Shown here: positions 21,850-30,690 of the stretch, in pieces
Numbering within the stretch: the stretch's first letter is position 1
Layout: the number at the start of each line of letters is the position of its first letter
Assembly: GCF_900177515.1 (NCBI RefSeq)
Contig: NZ_FXAK01000007.1
Location: 976,501 to 1,040,500 of the forward strand
DNA: 64,000 nucleotides
Direction: 5' to 3'
Source of the DNA: Azospirillum oryzae
GTDB lineage: Bacteria; Pseudomonadota; Alphaproteobacteria; Azospirillales; Azospirillaceae
The notes under the pieces: generated by a model
What the model was told of the DNA's origin: nothing
The model's database searches: none
What the model saw: only the letters and a program-made list of their open reading frames with translations
Position numbers and translations under genes: made by a program

Positions 21850-21967
21850 CGGAACCTCGTGAACGACGGATGTGCTGCGGGACGAGCCGCGAAAAGTGGG
21901 GCGCATCCTACACGAAAGCGCCCACCGGTCAAACCGACGCGGGCGATTCGGCAGCAGGAGGCGTCGC

Positions 21968-23326
21968 ATGGCTCACCCTAAGCACAGTGACGGGCGCGAG
22001 GAGGAGGAGCGCAGCCGCATCCTGACCGGCCTGAGGGAGCTTGGCGGCTTCTTCGGCCATTCGATGCTGCGCTTCTACAACGACAACTGCTTCCAGACCG
22101 CGGCGGCGCTGACCTACACCTCGCTGCTGGCCATCGTGCCGATGATGACCATCGGCTTCGCCATCTTCTCCGCCTTCCCGGCCTTCAGCGCGCTGCAGCT
22201 GCGCATCCAGACTGCCCTGGTGAAGAATCTGGTGCCGGAGATCGGCGACGCGATCCTGGAATATCTCGGCCGCTTCATGGCGAACGCCGGGCAGATGCCG
22301 ATCTTCGGCGTGATCGGGCTGGCGGTGTCGGCGGTGCTGCTGATCTGGACGATAGAGGGGTCCTTCGCCACCGTCTGGCGCGTGCGCGAGCCGCGATCCT
22401 ACGTGACCCGCATCCTGTCCTTCTGGGCGGTGGTGTCGCTGACCCCGCTGTTCGCCGGCGCCAGCCTGTCCCTGTCCAGCACGCTGTGGACCGCGCTGGA
22501 GGTGGCGCATCTGGAGGGCGTGGTCCATCCGCTGGCGGGAATCGGCATGCTGCTGCCGTTCGGGCTGCAGCTGCTGGGTTGCACGCTGCTGTATCTGGTG
22601 ATCCCGAATCGCGACGTGTTCTGGCTGGACGCGCTGTGCGGCGGCGCCATCGGCTCGATCCTGCTGGAAGGGTCGAAGGCGATCTTCGGCTGGTACATGC
22701 GCGAATACCCGGCCTACCAGACCATCTACGGCGCCTTGTCGGTGGTGCCGATCTTCCTGTTCTGGCTCTACATCGCCTGGTCGACGGTGCTGTTCGGCGC
22801 GGTGGTCGCCGCGTCGCTGCCGGAATGGCGGGCCGGCAAGGTCACCCGCGGCGGCATGGAGGGGCTGCTGCCGGCCCAGCGTCTGGCGCTGGCGCTGGCC
22901 GTCCTGCACGAGCTGATGGAGGCGAGCCGGCTGGGCGTCGGCATGCGCCGCCGCACGCTGGTCGGCCGGGTGCCGGTGGGCACGCTGCTGATCGACGGCA
23001 TCCTGGAACAGCTGCGCGACGCCCATTGGGTGGCCCACACCACGCGCGACGCCTGGGTGGTCACCCGCGACATGGGCGAGGCGACGCTGCTGGAGCTGAT
23101 GAAGGCGCTGGGCATCGGCATGCGCGGCTCCGTCCACGGGCTGGGCGGGCTGGACCTGCCCTGGCAGGAGCGCACCGCCCGCCTGCTGGACGCCGCCGAG
23201 GCGCGGCAGAGCGACCTGCTGAACGTGCCCTTGAAGCTGCTGCTGAACGACGACCTGCCGCCGGAAGGACAGCCGGCCGGGCAGGGGAGCGCCGGGCCGG
23301 TGCCGTTGCGGGCGGTGAAGAAGTGA
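21968..23326 (+). CDS. YihY/UPF0761 family inner-membrane protein
   Basis: A 452-aa polytopic protein of the YihY family, once mislabelled ribonuclease BN. The family opening FYNDNCFQTAAALTYTSLLAIVPMM leads into six hydrophobic segments through about residue 285 (last one IFLFWLYIAWSTVLFGAVVAASL). The C-terminal ~160 residues are soluble and look like a winged-helix region (LLIDGILEQLRDAHWVA). Biochemical function is unknown; transport or envelope roles have been proposed. Confidence 0.88.
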   Translation: MAHPKHSDGREEEERSRILTGLRELGGFFGHSMLRFYNDNCFQTAAALTYTSLLAIVPMMTIGFAIFSAFPAFSALQLRIQTALVKNLVPEIGDAILEYLGRFMANAGQMPIFGVIGLAVSAVLLIWTIEGSFATVWRVREPRSYVTRILSFWAVVSLTPLFAGASLSLSSTLWTALEVAHLEGVVHPLAGIGMLLPFGLQLLGCTLLYLVIPNRDVFWLDALCGGAIGSILLEGSKAIFGWYMREYPAYQTIYGALSVVPIFLFWLYIAWSTVLFGAVVAASLPEWRAGKVTRGGMEGLLPAQRLALALAVLHELMEASRLGVGMRRRTLVGRVPVGTLLIDGILEQLRDAHWVAHTTRDAWVVTRDMGEATLLELMKALGIGMRGSVHGLGGLDLPWQERTARLLDAAEARQSDLLNVPLKLLLNDDLPPEGQPAGQGSAGPVPLRAVKK

Positions 23327-23327
23327 C

Positions 23328-23412
23328 TCCCTCTCCCGGGGCTCTCAGCGGATCTTCGATCCGCCTGACGCCGTCAGCACGAACTTCGTTCGTGCGAGAG
23401 GCGGGAGAGGGC
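23328..23412. repeat. Nested palindromic intergenic element
   Basis: Outer arms CCCTCTCCCGGG and GGCGGGAGAGGGC enclose two inner perfect palindromes, GCGGATCTTCGATCCGC and GCACGAACTTCGTTCGTGC. It lies between the convergent YihY and dnaJ-like genes and could act as a bidirectional terminator or as a REP-type dispersed element. It shares its outer arms with the elements at 7918 and 19643. Confidence 0.7.
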
Positions 23413-23423
23413 ACCTGTCGCTT

Positions 23424-24392
23424 TTACTCCAGCCCCGCCTTCTTGCGGACGTCGTAGCTGCGGGTCTTGGCCCATTGCTCGACAAACTTGACCAGTTCGG
23501 CGTCGGGCGGGTCGGGGAGGACGACCTTCAGCTTCACATACTGGTCGCCGGGCTGCTTGGTGGCCTGATTGACCACGCCCTTGCCGCGCAGCCGCAGGAC
23601 CGAACCGGTGTTGGCGCCGGGCGGCACCTTCACCGCCACCTTTCCGCTGATGGTCGGAACATTGACGGTGGCGCCCAGGACCGCCTCGTTCAGGGTGATC
23701 GGCACCTCGACATGGATGTCGCTGTCCTGCCGGGTGAAGTAGGGGTGCGATTCGACATGCACCTCGACGATGGCGTCGCCGTTGGGCATGCCGCCCATGC
23801 CGGGCAGGCCCTGGCCCTTCAGCCGCAGCTTCGTCTCGTTCTCCGTCCCCGGCGGAATGGCGACGTCGATGCTCTTGCCGTTGGACAGGTTGATGCGGCG
23901 CTTCGACCCGTTCGCCGCCTCGACGAAGGGGACGGTGACCGAATAGGAGATGTCGCTGCCCCGCACCCGCGGCCCTGCGGACCCGCCGGCCCCCGCACCC
24001 GCACCCGCTCCGGCCCCAGGCCCGCCGGGACGGCGCCGGCCGCCGCCGAACAGGTCGGAGAACCAGTCGTCGCCGCCGCCGAAGAAGGTGTCGTCGGCCG
24101 TGCTGCTGTAGGCCCGGCCGCGGCTGCCGGAACGGCCGCGCGAGCCGAAGCCCGCGTGCCGTTCCTGCCCCGACGGGTCGATCTCGCCGCGGTCGTAGCG
24201 GGCGCGCTTCTCGGCATCCGACAGCAGCGTGTAGGCCGCCGAGATTTCCTTGAACCGCTCCTCGTTGGCGGCGTCGCCCGGCTTCAGATCCGGGTGATGC
24301 TGCTTGGCGAGCTTGCGGTATGCCTTCTTGATGTCGTCGGCACTGGCGGACCGGCTGACGCCGAGAACGCTGTAGGGATCGCGCGTGGCCAC
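23424..24392 (-). CDS. DnaJ-like co-chaperone (CbpA type)
   Basis: A 322-aa J-domain protein. The J domain spans residues 5-70 with the Hsp70-stimulating HPD motif at 33-35. A Gly/Arg/Phe-rich linker follows, including an Ala-Gly-Pro tract. The C-terminal substrate-binding domains show [13 protein letters not shown] and [25 protein letters not shown]. The zinc-finger repeats of true DnaJ are absent, so it belongs to the CbpA/DnaJ-class-II group. Not part of a dnaK operon here. Confidence 0.9.
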   Translation of the reverse strand: MATRDPYSVLGVSRSASADDIKKAYRKLAKQHHPDLKPGDAANEERFKEISAAYTLLSDAEKRARYDRGEIDPSGQERHAGFGSRGRSGSRGRAYSSTADDTFFGGGDDWFSDLFGGGRRRPGGPGAGAGAGAGAGGSAGPRVRGSDISYSVTVPFVEAANGSKRRINLSNGKSIDVAIPPGTENETKLRLKGQGLPGMGGMPNGDAIVEVHVESHPYFTRQDSDIHVEVPITLNEAVLGATVNVPTISGKVAVKVPPGANTGSVLRLRGKGVVNQATKQPGDQYVKLKVVLPDPPDAELVKFVEQWAKTRSYDVRKKAGLE

Positions 24393-24455
24393 GGGCAGAG
24401 GGTTCCCGCCCCAGGGGGGCTTAAAGGTTGCGAGTGCGGGGTGCTGGTCGGCGAG

Positions 24456-24929
24456 TTACGAGTTGCCGATGATCTTCCACGTACCGTCGGCCTGTTTGCA
24501 AGCGGTTCCGTACGCCTGCTCCGTCCGGCCCTTCACGACGATGGTCTGCTGGAACTCGCGGCAATAGGTGCCGGCGCTGCTGTAGCCGTCGCGGGTGGTG
24601 ACGATCGTGCCGGAATTGCCCGACTGCGGGTTGTTCCAGTTGATGCGGTCGCCGACCGGGGCGGCGTAGGCCTGGCGGGCGGCGGTCTCGGCATAGCCGG
24701 CATCGGCCTTGTCGAGCGAGCTGCCGACCTCCCGGCCGATGAAGGCGCCGAGCAGGGTGCCGACGCCGGTCGCCACCAGCTTGCCGGTACTGCCGCCGAT
24801 CTGCGAGCCGATCAGGCCGCCGGCGACGGCGCCGCCCGCCGTGCCGATCGTTTCCTTCTGGCCACCCAGCTGGCAGCCGGCCAGCAGGCCGGCGACGATC
24901 ATGGCCGGAACGACTTTCTTCACGAACAT
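24456..24929 (-). CDS. Glycine-zipper outer-membrane lipoprotein (17-kDa surface-antigen-like)
   Basis: A 157-aa lipoprotein precursor with lipobox LLAGC at residues 15-19. A glycine-zipper segment follows (IGTAGGAVAGGLIGSQIGGSTGK ... GTLLGAFIGREVGSSLD), then a C-terminal domain with CREFQQTIVVKGRTEQAYGTACKQADGTWKII, which resembles the RT0821/Lpp0805 surface-antigen family. The role is unknown; such proteins are thought to sit in the outer membrane. Divergent from pdxH. Confidence 0.85.
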   Translation of the reverse strand: MFVKKVVPAMIVAGLLAGCQLGGQKETIGTAGGAVAGGLIGSQIGGSTGKLVATGVGTLLGAFIGREVGSSLDKADAGYAETAARQAYAAPVGDRINWNNPQSGNSGTIVTTRDGYSSAGTYCREFQQTIVVKGRTEQAYGTACKQADGTWKIIGNS

Positions 24930-25118
24930 CCTTGCGCCTCGAAAAGGTTGGTTGCCGCGGCACCTTATCGGTGGCTTCGCGGTGGACAGTGATATAAGCG
25001 ACCCTATGCTTGCTGTGAATTGTGATGAGGCTGTGACCCTTACGCTTTTGCACGGAAGCCAGCTCGCGCTCCCCCGGCCGGACGGCGGCGCGGGACCCAT
25101 CGATACAGGACCACAGGC

Positions 25119-25727
25119 ATGACGGACAGCACCGACCGCGACCCTTACGATCTCTTCGCCGAATGGATGAAGGAGGCGGAGCAGAGCGAACCGAACGATC
25201 CCAACGCCATGGCGCTCGCCACCGCCGACGCCAACGGCATCCCGTCGGTGCGGATGGTTCTGCTGAAGGGGATCGATCCGCGCGGTTTCGTCTTCTACAC
25301 CAACACCGAAAGCCGGAAGGGCACCCAGCTGCTGGCGAATCGGAACGCCGCCCTGTGCTTCCACTGGAAGAGCCTGCGCCGTCAGGTGCGGGTGGAGGGG
25401 CCGGTGGAGGTCGTCACCGACGCCGAGGCCGACGCCTATTTCGAAAGCCGGCCGCGCGAAAGCCGCATCGGCGCCTGGGCCTCGCTGCAGTCGCGCCCGC
25501 TGGAGGGGCGGTGGGAGCTGGAGAAGCGCGTGGCGCAGTTCGCCGCCAAATACGCCATCGGCACCGTGCCGCGCCCGCCGCACTGGACCGGCTTCCGCGT
25601 GCTGCCCTCGCGGATCGAATTCTGGCGCGACCGTCCGTTCCGCCTGCACGACCGGCTGGTCTTCCTGCGCGCCGAGGGGACCGACGGCACGCAGACGGGT
25701 TGGACCACCGAGCATCTTTATCCGTAA
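25119..25727 (+). CDS. pdxH: Pyridoxine/pyridoxamine 5'-phosphate oxidase
   Basis: FMN enzyme that makes pyridoxal 5'-phosphate from PNP or PMP. The 202-aa product matches the family length. Visible motifs: [38 protein letters not shown] (FMN contacts), [19 protein letters not shown], and the C-terminal signature [18 protein letters not shown] stretch ([17 protein letters not shown]). ATG 25119; expressed away from the glycine-zipper lipoprotein gene. Confidence 0.95.
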   Translation: MTDSTDRDPYDLFAEWMKEAEQSEPNDPNAMALATADANGIPSVRMVLLKGIDPRGFVFYTNTESRKGTQLLANRNAALCFHWKSLRRQVRVEGPVEVVTDAEADAYFESRPRESRIGAWASLQSRPLEGRWELEKRVAQFAAKYAIGTVPRPPHWTGFRVLPSRIEFWRDRPFRLHDRLVFLRAEGTDGTQTGWTTEHLYP

Positions 25728-25835
25728 ACCGGGGCACTCCAGGCACAGGCCGGCCGTAAGCGCCCCGTAAGGATGGGCCGCTACGGTCGCGCGCCGGCCG
25801 GGGCGGCCGGTCGAATGGATAGGGGGGAGCGAGCA

Positions 25836-26768
25836 TTGAGCGACAGTGCGCAGAGTGCGCAGAATGCGGCATCGGCGGACCGGCTGCGCCGCTATGCCAC
25901 CTATGCCAGCGTGTCGGTGGCCTCCACCCTGATCGCGGCGAAGCTGGCTGCCTATCTGCTGACCGAGTCGGTCAGCATCCTGTCGTCGCTGATCGATTCC
26001 TGCACCGACCTGATGGCGTCGGTGGTGACCCTGCTGGGGGTGCGCCATGCCCTGCGCCCGGCCGACGCCAACCACCGCTTCGGGCATGGCAAGGCCGAGG
26101 CGCTGGCCGCGCTCGCCCAGGCCGCCTTCATCGGCGGCTCGGCCGTGCTGCTGAGCGTGGAGGCGGTGCGGCGGCTGATCCGGCCGGAGCCGATCACCGA
26201 GGGCACGATGGGCATCGCCGTGATGCTGCTGTCGATCGTGCTGACCGCCGGGCTCATCACCTTCCAGCGCCGGGTGCAGGCGGCGACCAACTCCGTCGCC
26301 ATCGGGGCGGACCGGCTGCACTACTCCGGCGACCTGCTGATGAACGGCGCGGTCATCGTCGCCATCCTGCTGACCGAGGCGACCGGGCTGACCGTGGTCG
26401 ACCCGCTGTTCGGCATCGGCATCGCCCTGTTCCTGCTGAACGGCGCCCGCGGCGTGGCGCGCGACGCGCTGGACGTGCTGATGGACCGCGAACTGGCCGA
26501 GGAGGAACGCGGGCGCATCGTCGAGCTGGCACGGGCCGAGCCGGGGGTGCGCGGCCTGCACGACCTGCGCACGCGCAACGCCGGCACCGGCTGTTTCATC
26601 GAACTGCATCTGGAGCTGGACGGTGACTTGAGCCTGACCGCCGCGCACGAGATCGCCGACAGGGTGGAGCGGCGGCTGCAGGAGGCCTTCGCGAATACCG
26701 AGGTCATCGTTCACCAGGAGCCGGCCGGGCTGGCCGACGAACGGCTGGATCACCGGATCGTCGGCTGA
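25836..26768 (+). CDS. Cation diffusion facilitator (FieF-like)
   Basis: Inner-membrane divalent-cation/proton antiporter of the CDF family, about 310 aa. Six hydrophobic segments are present. Metal-site residues are visible in TM2 (SSLIDSCTDLMAS) and TM5 (HYSGDLLMNG), with the HRFGHGKAEALAAL loop typical of FieF. A cytoplasmic C-terminal domain follows (GVRGLHDLRTRNAGTGCFIELHLELD). TTG 25836 is chosen because AGGGGGGAG lies 8 bp upstream; ATG 25815 is in frame but has no ribosome site. Iron or zinc export is likely but the metal cannot be read from sequence. Confidence 0.88.
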   Translation: MSDSAQSAQNAASADRLRRYATYASVSVASTLIAAKLAAYLLTESVSILSSLIDSCTDLMASVVTLLGVRHALRPADANHRFGHGKAEALAALAQAAFIGGSAVLLSVEAVRRLIRPEPITEGTMGIAVMLLSIVLTAGLITFQRRVQAATNSVAIGADRLHYSGDLLMNGAVIVAILLTEATGLTVVDPLFGIGIALFLLNGARGVARDALDVLMDRELAEEERGRIVELARAEPGVRGLHDLRTRNAGTGCFIELHLELDGDLSLTAAHEIADRVERRLQEAFANTEVIVHQEPAGLADERLDHRIVG

Positions 26769-26901
26769 TCACCGGCGGTTGTGGGTGGCGCAGCCTTCGA
26801 TAGGGTTCCGTAGTGCGGGATAACCCGCATTTCGCGTCGGGCGAGAGGTATCGCACAATCGCCGGGCGTGTGCTCCCCTTAGGGTATCCTACCAAAGGAC
26901 A

Positions 26902-26934
26902 GGGGTGCCGGGCATCAATCCGGCACCCCGTTCG
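26902..26934 (+). terminator. Hairpin after the CDF gene
   Basis: A 10-bp perfect stem (GGGGTGCCGG / CCGGCACCCC) with an 8-nt loop, followed by GTTCGTT. It is a moderate Rho-independent terminator. Confidence 0.65.
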
Positions 26935-27002
26935 TTGCGAATCTGTATCAAAAGCGCAATAATAGTTCTTGGGAGAAAGCGCTCGGCTACAAAACAGCAA
27001 GA

Positions 27003-28406
27003 ATGGTGGACATGATGGATGGTGGCTTTGGGCTTCGTCCGCATCTGATCGCGGACATCGCGCAGGAAGCTGGCAATCTCGGAATCGAGATCGCGGATAT
27101 CGCCGGCCATATCGAGGACGTGAACGCCCGCGTCACCCACCAGTCGGAGGTGTTCACGCAACTGCGCGACACCGGCGCCAAGATGTCGCGCAGCACGCAG
27201 CGGATTTCGGAGGCGTCGGCCGTCGCGCGCTCGGTCACCGAGCAGGCGCGGCAGGAGGTCGACAGCTCCCACGACCGGGTGCAGCAGTCGCTGTCCGACA
27301 TCCATGCGCTGGTGTCGTCGGTGACGGGGATCGAGGGGCAGATCGCCGGGCTGCGCGAGGCGCTGGACCGCGTCGGCAAGGTAGCCAAGGAGATCTTCAC
27401 CATCGCCAAGCAGACCAACCTGCTGGCGCTGAACGCCACCATCGAGGCGGCCCGTGCCGGGGAGGCCGGGCGCGGCTTCGCCGTCGTGGCGAACGAGGTG
27501 AAGTCGCTGTCCACCAAGACCAGCGAGGCGACGACGGAAATCGACGCGACGCTGAAGGTGCTGAACGAGCAGGCCCAGCGCCTGATGGCGGAGAGCGCCG
27601 CCAGCGCCGCCAAGGCCCGCGCGGTCAGCGAGGGCACCACCGCCATCGGCACGGTGATCGAGACGGTCGGCCGCGCCATGCGCGAACTGAACGGCGAGAC
27701 CGACAAGATCGACGCCGCCTCCGCCGAGATCGGCGGCAATTGCGGCGAGCTGGAGCGCGAGATCACCGATCTGGCGGCGGGCGTGAAGCTGTCCAGCGAC
27801 AATCTGGCGCAGGCGCGCGACCGGGTGAACAATCTGGTCGGCATGAGCGAGCGGCTGATCGGCATCACCGCCGAACTGAACATCGAGACGGTCGACACCC
27901 CCTTCATCGCCGCGGTCAAGGACGCCGCCGCCAAGGTGTCCGCCGCCTTCGAGGACGCGCTGGCCCGCGGCGATATCAGCGAGTCGGATCTGTTCGACCG
28001 CAAGTACCAGCCGGTCGCCGGATCGGACCCGCAGCAGATGCTGACCCGCTACACCCAACTGTGCGACCGGGTGCTGCCCGGCATCCAGGAGCCGGTGCTG
28101 GCGGCCAACAGCCGCATCGTCTTCTGCGTGGCGATCGACGAGAACGGCTATCTGCCCACCCACAACCGCCAGTTCAGCCAGCCGCAGGGCCGTGACCCGG
28201 TGTGGAACGCCGCCAACTGCCGCAACCGCCGCATCTTCAACGACCGCGTCGGTCTGGCCGCCGGGCGCAACACCAAGCCCTTCCTGCTGCAGACCTACCG
28301 GCGCGACATGGGCGGCGGGAAATACACCCTGATGAAGGACGTCTCCGCCCCCGTCACCGTCCGCGGCCGCCATTGGGGCGGGCTGCGGCTGGCATACAAG
28401 GTGTGA
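27003..28406 (+). CDS. Soluble methyl-accepting chemotaxis-like protein with C-terminal sensory-like domain
   Basis: A 467-aa protein without membrane segments. Residues ~35-300 are helical; the MCP hairpin tip is at about 139-160 ([20 protein letters not shown]). Unusually, the non-signalling domain is C-terminal: residues ~330-467 contain [35 protein letters not shown] and [20 protein letters not shown], a pattern I have seen at the C-terminus of other proteobacterial receptors and that resembles a Cache/PAS-type sensor. It probably signals to a Che array from the cytoplasm. ATG 27012 is an alternative start. Confidence 0.85.
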   Translation: MVDMMDGGFGLRPHLIADIAQEAGNLGIEIADIAGHIEDVNARVTHQSEVFTQLRDTGAKMSRSTQRISEASAVARSVTEQARQEVDSSHDRVQQSLSDIHALVSSVTGIEGQIAGLREALDRVGKVAKEIFTIAKQTNLLALNATIEAARAGEAGRGFAVVANEVKSLSTKTSEATTEIDATLKVLNEQAQRLMAESAASAAKARAVSEGTTAIGTVIETVGRAMRELNGETDKIDAASAEIGGNCGELEREITDLAAGVKLSSDNLAQARDRVNNLVGMSERLIGITAELNIETVDTPFIAAVKDAAAKVSAAFEDALARGDISESDLFDRKYQPVAGSDPQQMLTRYTQLCDRVLPGIQEPVLAANSRIVFCVAIDENGYLPTHNRQFSQPQGRDPVWNAANCRNRRIFNDRVGLAAGRNTKPFLLQTYRRDMGGGKYTLMKDVSAPVTVRGRHWGGLRLAYKV

Positions 28407-28466
28407 GATAGCGGCAGGCGCACGGGCGGGCGCGCCGGCAAGCGCGCGAATTGCCGAACTTCCCTC

Positions 28467-28480
28467 TTGATCCGTATCAA
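28467..28480. promoter_or_regulatory. FNR/FixK-type binding site upstream of hypD
   Basis: TTGATCCGTATCAA is a perfect TTGAT-N4-ATCAA inverted repeat, the consensus of FNR/Anr/FixK regulators. Its centre is 56 bp upstream of the hypD ATG, compatible with activation at about -41. It suggests microaerobic control of hypD. Confidence 0.75.
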
Positions 28481-28529
28481 CGCATACGATCAGCCTTGCG
28501 GGTGAAATGGCGGGGCAGAGGGAGCGACC

Positions 28530-29642
28530 ATGAAATATGTCGATGAGTTCCGCGATCCGGTGCTTGCCCGCAACGTCGCCGCCGCCATCGCGCGGGAGGT
28601 GCGGGCCGACCGCTCCTATCACCTGATGGAGTTCTGCGGCGGCCACACCCACGCCATCTCGCGCTACGGCATTCCCGACCTGCTGCCCGACAATGTGCGC
28701 ATGATCCATGGGCCGGGCTGTCCGGTCTGCGTCCTGCCGGTCGGGCGGATCGACGACGCCATCGCGCTGGCCCGCCGGCCGGAGGTGACGCTGTGCACCT
28801 ATGGCGACGTCATGCGGGTGCCGGGGTCGGGCCGGCTCAGCCTGTTGAAGGCCAAGGCGCAGGGTGCCGACGTGCGCATGGTGGTGTCGGCCGACGCTGC
28901 GGTGCGCATTGCCGCGGAGAATCCGGACCGGCAGGTGGTGTTCCTCGCCATCGGCTTCGAGACCACGACCCCGCCCACCGCGCTGGCGGTGCGGGCGGCG
29001 GCGGCGCAGGGGCTGACCAACTTCTCCGTCTTCTGCAACCATGTGCTCACCCCCTCGGCCATCCAGGGCATTCTGGCGGGGGCGGATGAGGGGCTGTCGC
29101 TCGACGGATTCGTCGGGCCGGCCCATGTCTCCGTCGTCATCGGGTCGGAGGCCTACGCCCCTGCCGCCGTCGAACACGGCAAGCCGGTGGTGATCTCCGG
29201 CTTTGAGCCGCTGGACGTGCTGCAATCCATCCTGATGCTGGTCCGCCAGATCAACGACGGGCGGGCGGAGGTGGAAAACCAGTTCACCCGCGCCGTCACC
29301 GCCGACGGCAACCGCAAGGCCCAGGCGCTGGTGCTGGAGATCTTCGAAACCCGGCCGAGCTTCGAATGGCGCGGGCTGGGCAGCATCCCGCACAGCGGGC
29401 TGAAGCTGCGCGAGGCCTATGCCGCCTTCGACGCCGAGCGACGCTTTCCCATCTCCGGGGCCAGCGTGCCCGACCACAAGGGCTGCGATTGCGGCGCCAT
29501 CCTGCGCGGGGTGAAGCGGCCGGTCGACTGCAAGCTGTTCGACACCGTCTGCACCCCGGAAAACCCGATGGGATCCTGCATGGTCTCGGCCGAAGGCGCC
29601 TGCGCGGCGCACTACACCTATGGACGGTTCCGCGACGCCTGA
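28530..29642 (+). CDS. hypD: Hydrogenase maturation protein HypD
   Basis: HypD and HypC form the scaffold on which the Fe(CN)2CO unit of [NiFe]-hydrogenase is built. The 370-aa product carries the conserved cysteine motifs FCGGHTHAI (Cys41-region), GPGCPVCVLP (Cys69/72-region) and the C-terminal [4Fe-4S] set (KGCDCGAIL ... CKLFDTVCTPENPMGSC). No hypC, hypE, hypF or hydrogenase structural genes are adjacent, which is unusual; partners must be elsewhere. The FNR-type box upstream fits oxygen-responsive expression. Confidence 0.95.
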   Translation: MKYVDEFRDPVLARNVAAAIAREVRADRSYHLMEFCGGHTHAISRYGIPDLLPDNVRMIHGPGCPVCVLPVGRIDDAIALARRPEVTLCTYGDVMRVPGSGRLSLLKAKAQGADVRMVVSADAAVRIAAENPDRQVVFLAIGFETTTPPTALAVRAAAAQGLTNFSVFCNHVLTPSAIQGILAGADEGLSLDGFVGPAHVSVVIGSEAYAPAAVEHGKPVVISGFEPLDVLQSILMLVRQINDGRAEVENQFTRAVTADGNRKAQALVLEIFETRPSFEWRGLGSIPHSGLKLREAYAAFDAERRFPISGASVPDHKGCDCGAILRGVKRPVDCKLFDTVCTPENPMGSCMVSAEGACAAHYTYGRFRDA

Positions 29643-29823
29643 CCGGTTCCGGGCGATGCGTCTCAGCCATTGCGACCTTTCACCGCAGGCAGGACGAAGG
29701 CTGCTGGACGAACGCCGCCCGGTTAAACATGATGCATATGAAACAATCCGTTTGGCTGCACAATGGCTCCGCGGAAAACGGCAGACGTCGCAAGACTTCG
29801 CATTTCATACCGGGAGGACCCGC

Positions 29824-30645
29824 ATGACCTACAAGCATATCCTCGTCCATCTCGACAGCGGCCCGCATGTCGAGGCGCGACTCGACGCCGCCATCGCGCT
29901 GGCCCAGAGCCACGGCGCCTTCCTGCGCGGCCTGTTCGCCCAGGGCGACCGCAGCGCCACCAGCGTGATCGCCCGCCGGTCCAGCGACCATCTGGTCGAG
30001 GCGGCGGCGCGCAGCGAGGCGCTGTTCAACGAGAAGCTGGCGGCGTCCGGCCTGCAGGGCCATTGGCACGGCCTGACCCACGGCGAATACAACCACGTCA
30101 TCCGCGAGGTCATCATCTGGTCGCGCTTCGCCGACCTGACGGTGCTGGGCCAGTATGACCGCGAGGCCGGATCGCAGGCCGCGCCGGAGGAACTGAACGA
30201 GCAGGTGGTGCTGAACTCCGGCCGTCCGGTGCTGGTGATTCCTTATGCCGGCCGCTTCCCGGTGATCGGCAAGCGCGTCGCCGTCGCCTGGAATGCCGAG
30301 CGCGAGGCCGCCCGCGCCCTGTCCGACGCCATGCCGATGCTGGAGAAGGCGTCCGAGGTGACGGTCATCACCGTGCTGACCCAGGCCTCGAACGCCGCGC
30401 CGGAAGCGCCGCGGGTCGGGCTGCTCGACCATCTCGCCTTCCACGGCGTGAAGGCGGAGCAGACCCACTTCACGGTCAACGACATCGGCGCGATGGACGC
30501 CCTGCTGGCCCGCGCCATGGACACCGGCGCCGACCTGCTGGTGATGGGCGCCCATGGCCATTACGGCTTCCCGTTCCTGCATCGCGGCAGCGGGACTCGC
30601 CACGTCCTGCGCACCTGCCCGGTGCCGCTGCTGCTGTCGCACTGA
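29824..30645 (+). CDS. Universal stress protein, tandem UspA domains
   Basis: A 273-aa protein made of two UspA folds. Domain 1 starts YKHILVHLDSGPHVEARLDAAIALA; domain 2 spans about residues 150-273 and ends DLLVMGAHGHYGFPFLHRGSGTRHVLRTCPVPLLLSH, with the ATP-binding G-x2-G-x9-G(S/T) type motif. ATG 29824 follows GGGAGGA. Such proteins are induced by stress or low oxygen; its location after hypD fits this but co-transcription is unproven (181-bp gap). Confidence 0.92.
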   Translation: MTYKHILVHLDSGPHVEARLDAAIALAQSHGAFLRGLFAQGDRSATSVIARRSSDHLVEAAARSEALFNEKLAASGLQGHWHGLTHGEYNHVIREVIIWSRFADLTVLGQYDREAGSQAAPEELNEQVVLNSGRPVLVIPYAGRFPVIGKRVAVAWNAEREAARALSDAMPMLEKASEVTVITVLTQASNAAPEAPRVGLLDHLAFHGVKAEQTHFTVNDIGAMDALLARAMDTGADLLVMGAHGHYGFPFLHRGSGTRHVLRTCPVPLLLSH

Positions 30646-30690
30646 GCGGATGTCGAAGGGGGAGGGGCAACGAACCTCTCCCCCGACGCC

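Noticed and set aside
26938..26955. Second FNR-type box before the soluble chemoreceptor (ATCAA half-site)
   Set aside because: Only one half matches; the other half (CGAAT) does not fit TTGAT.
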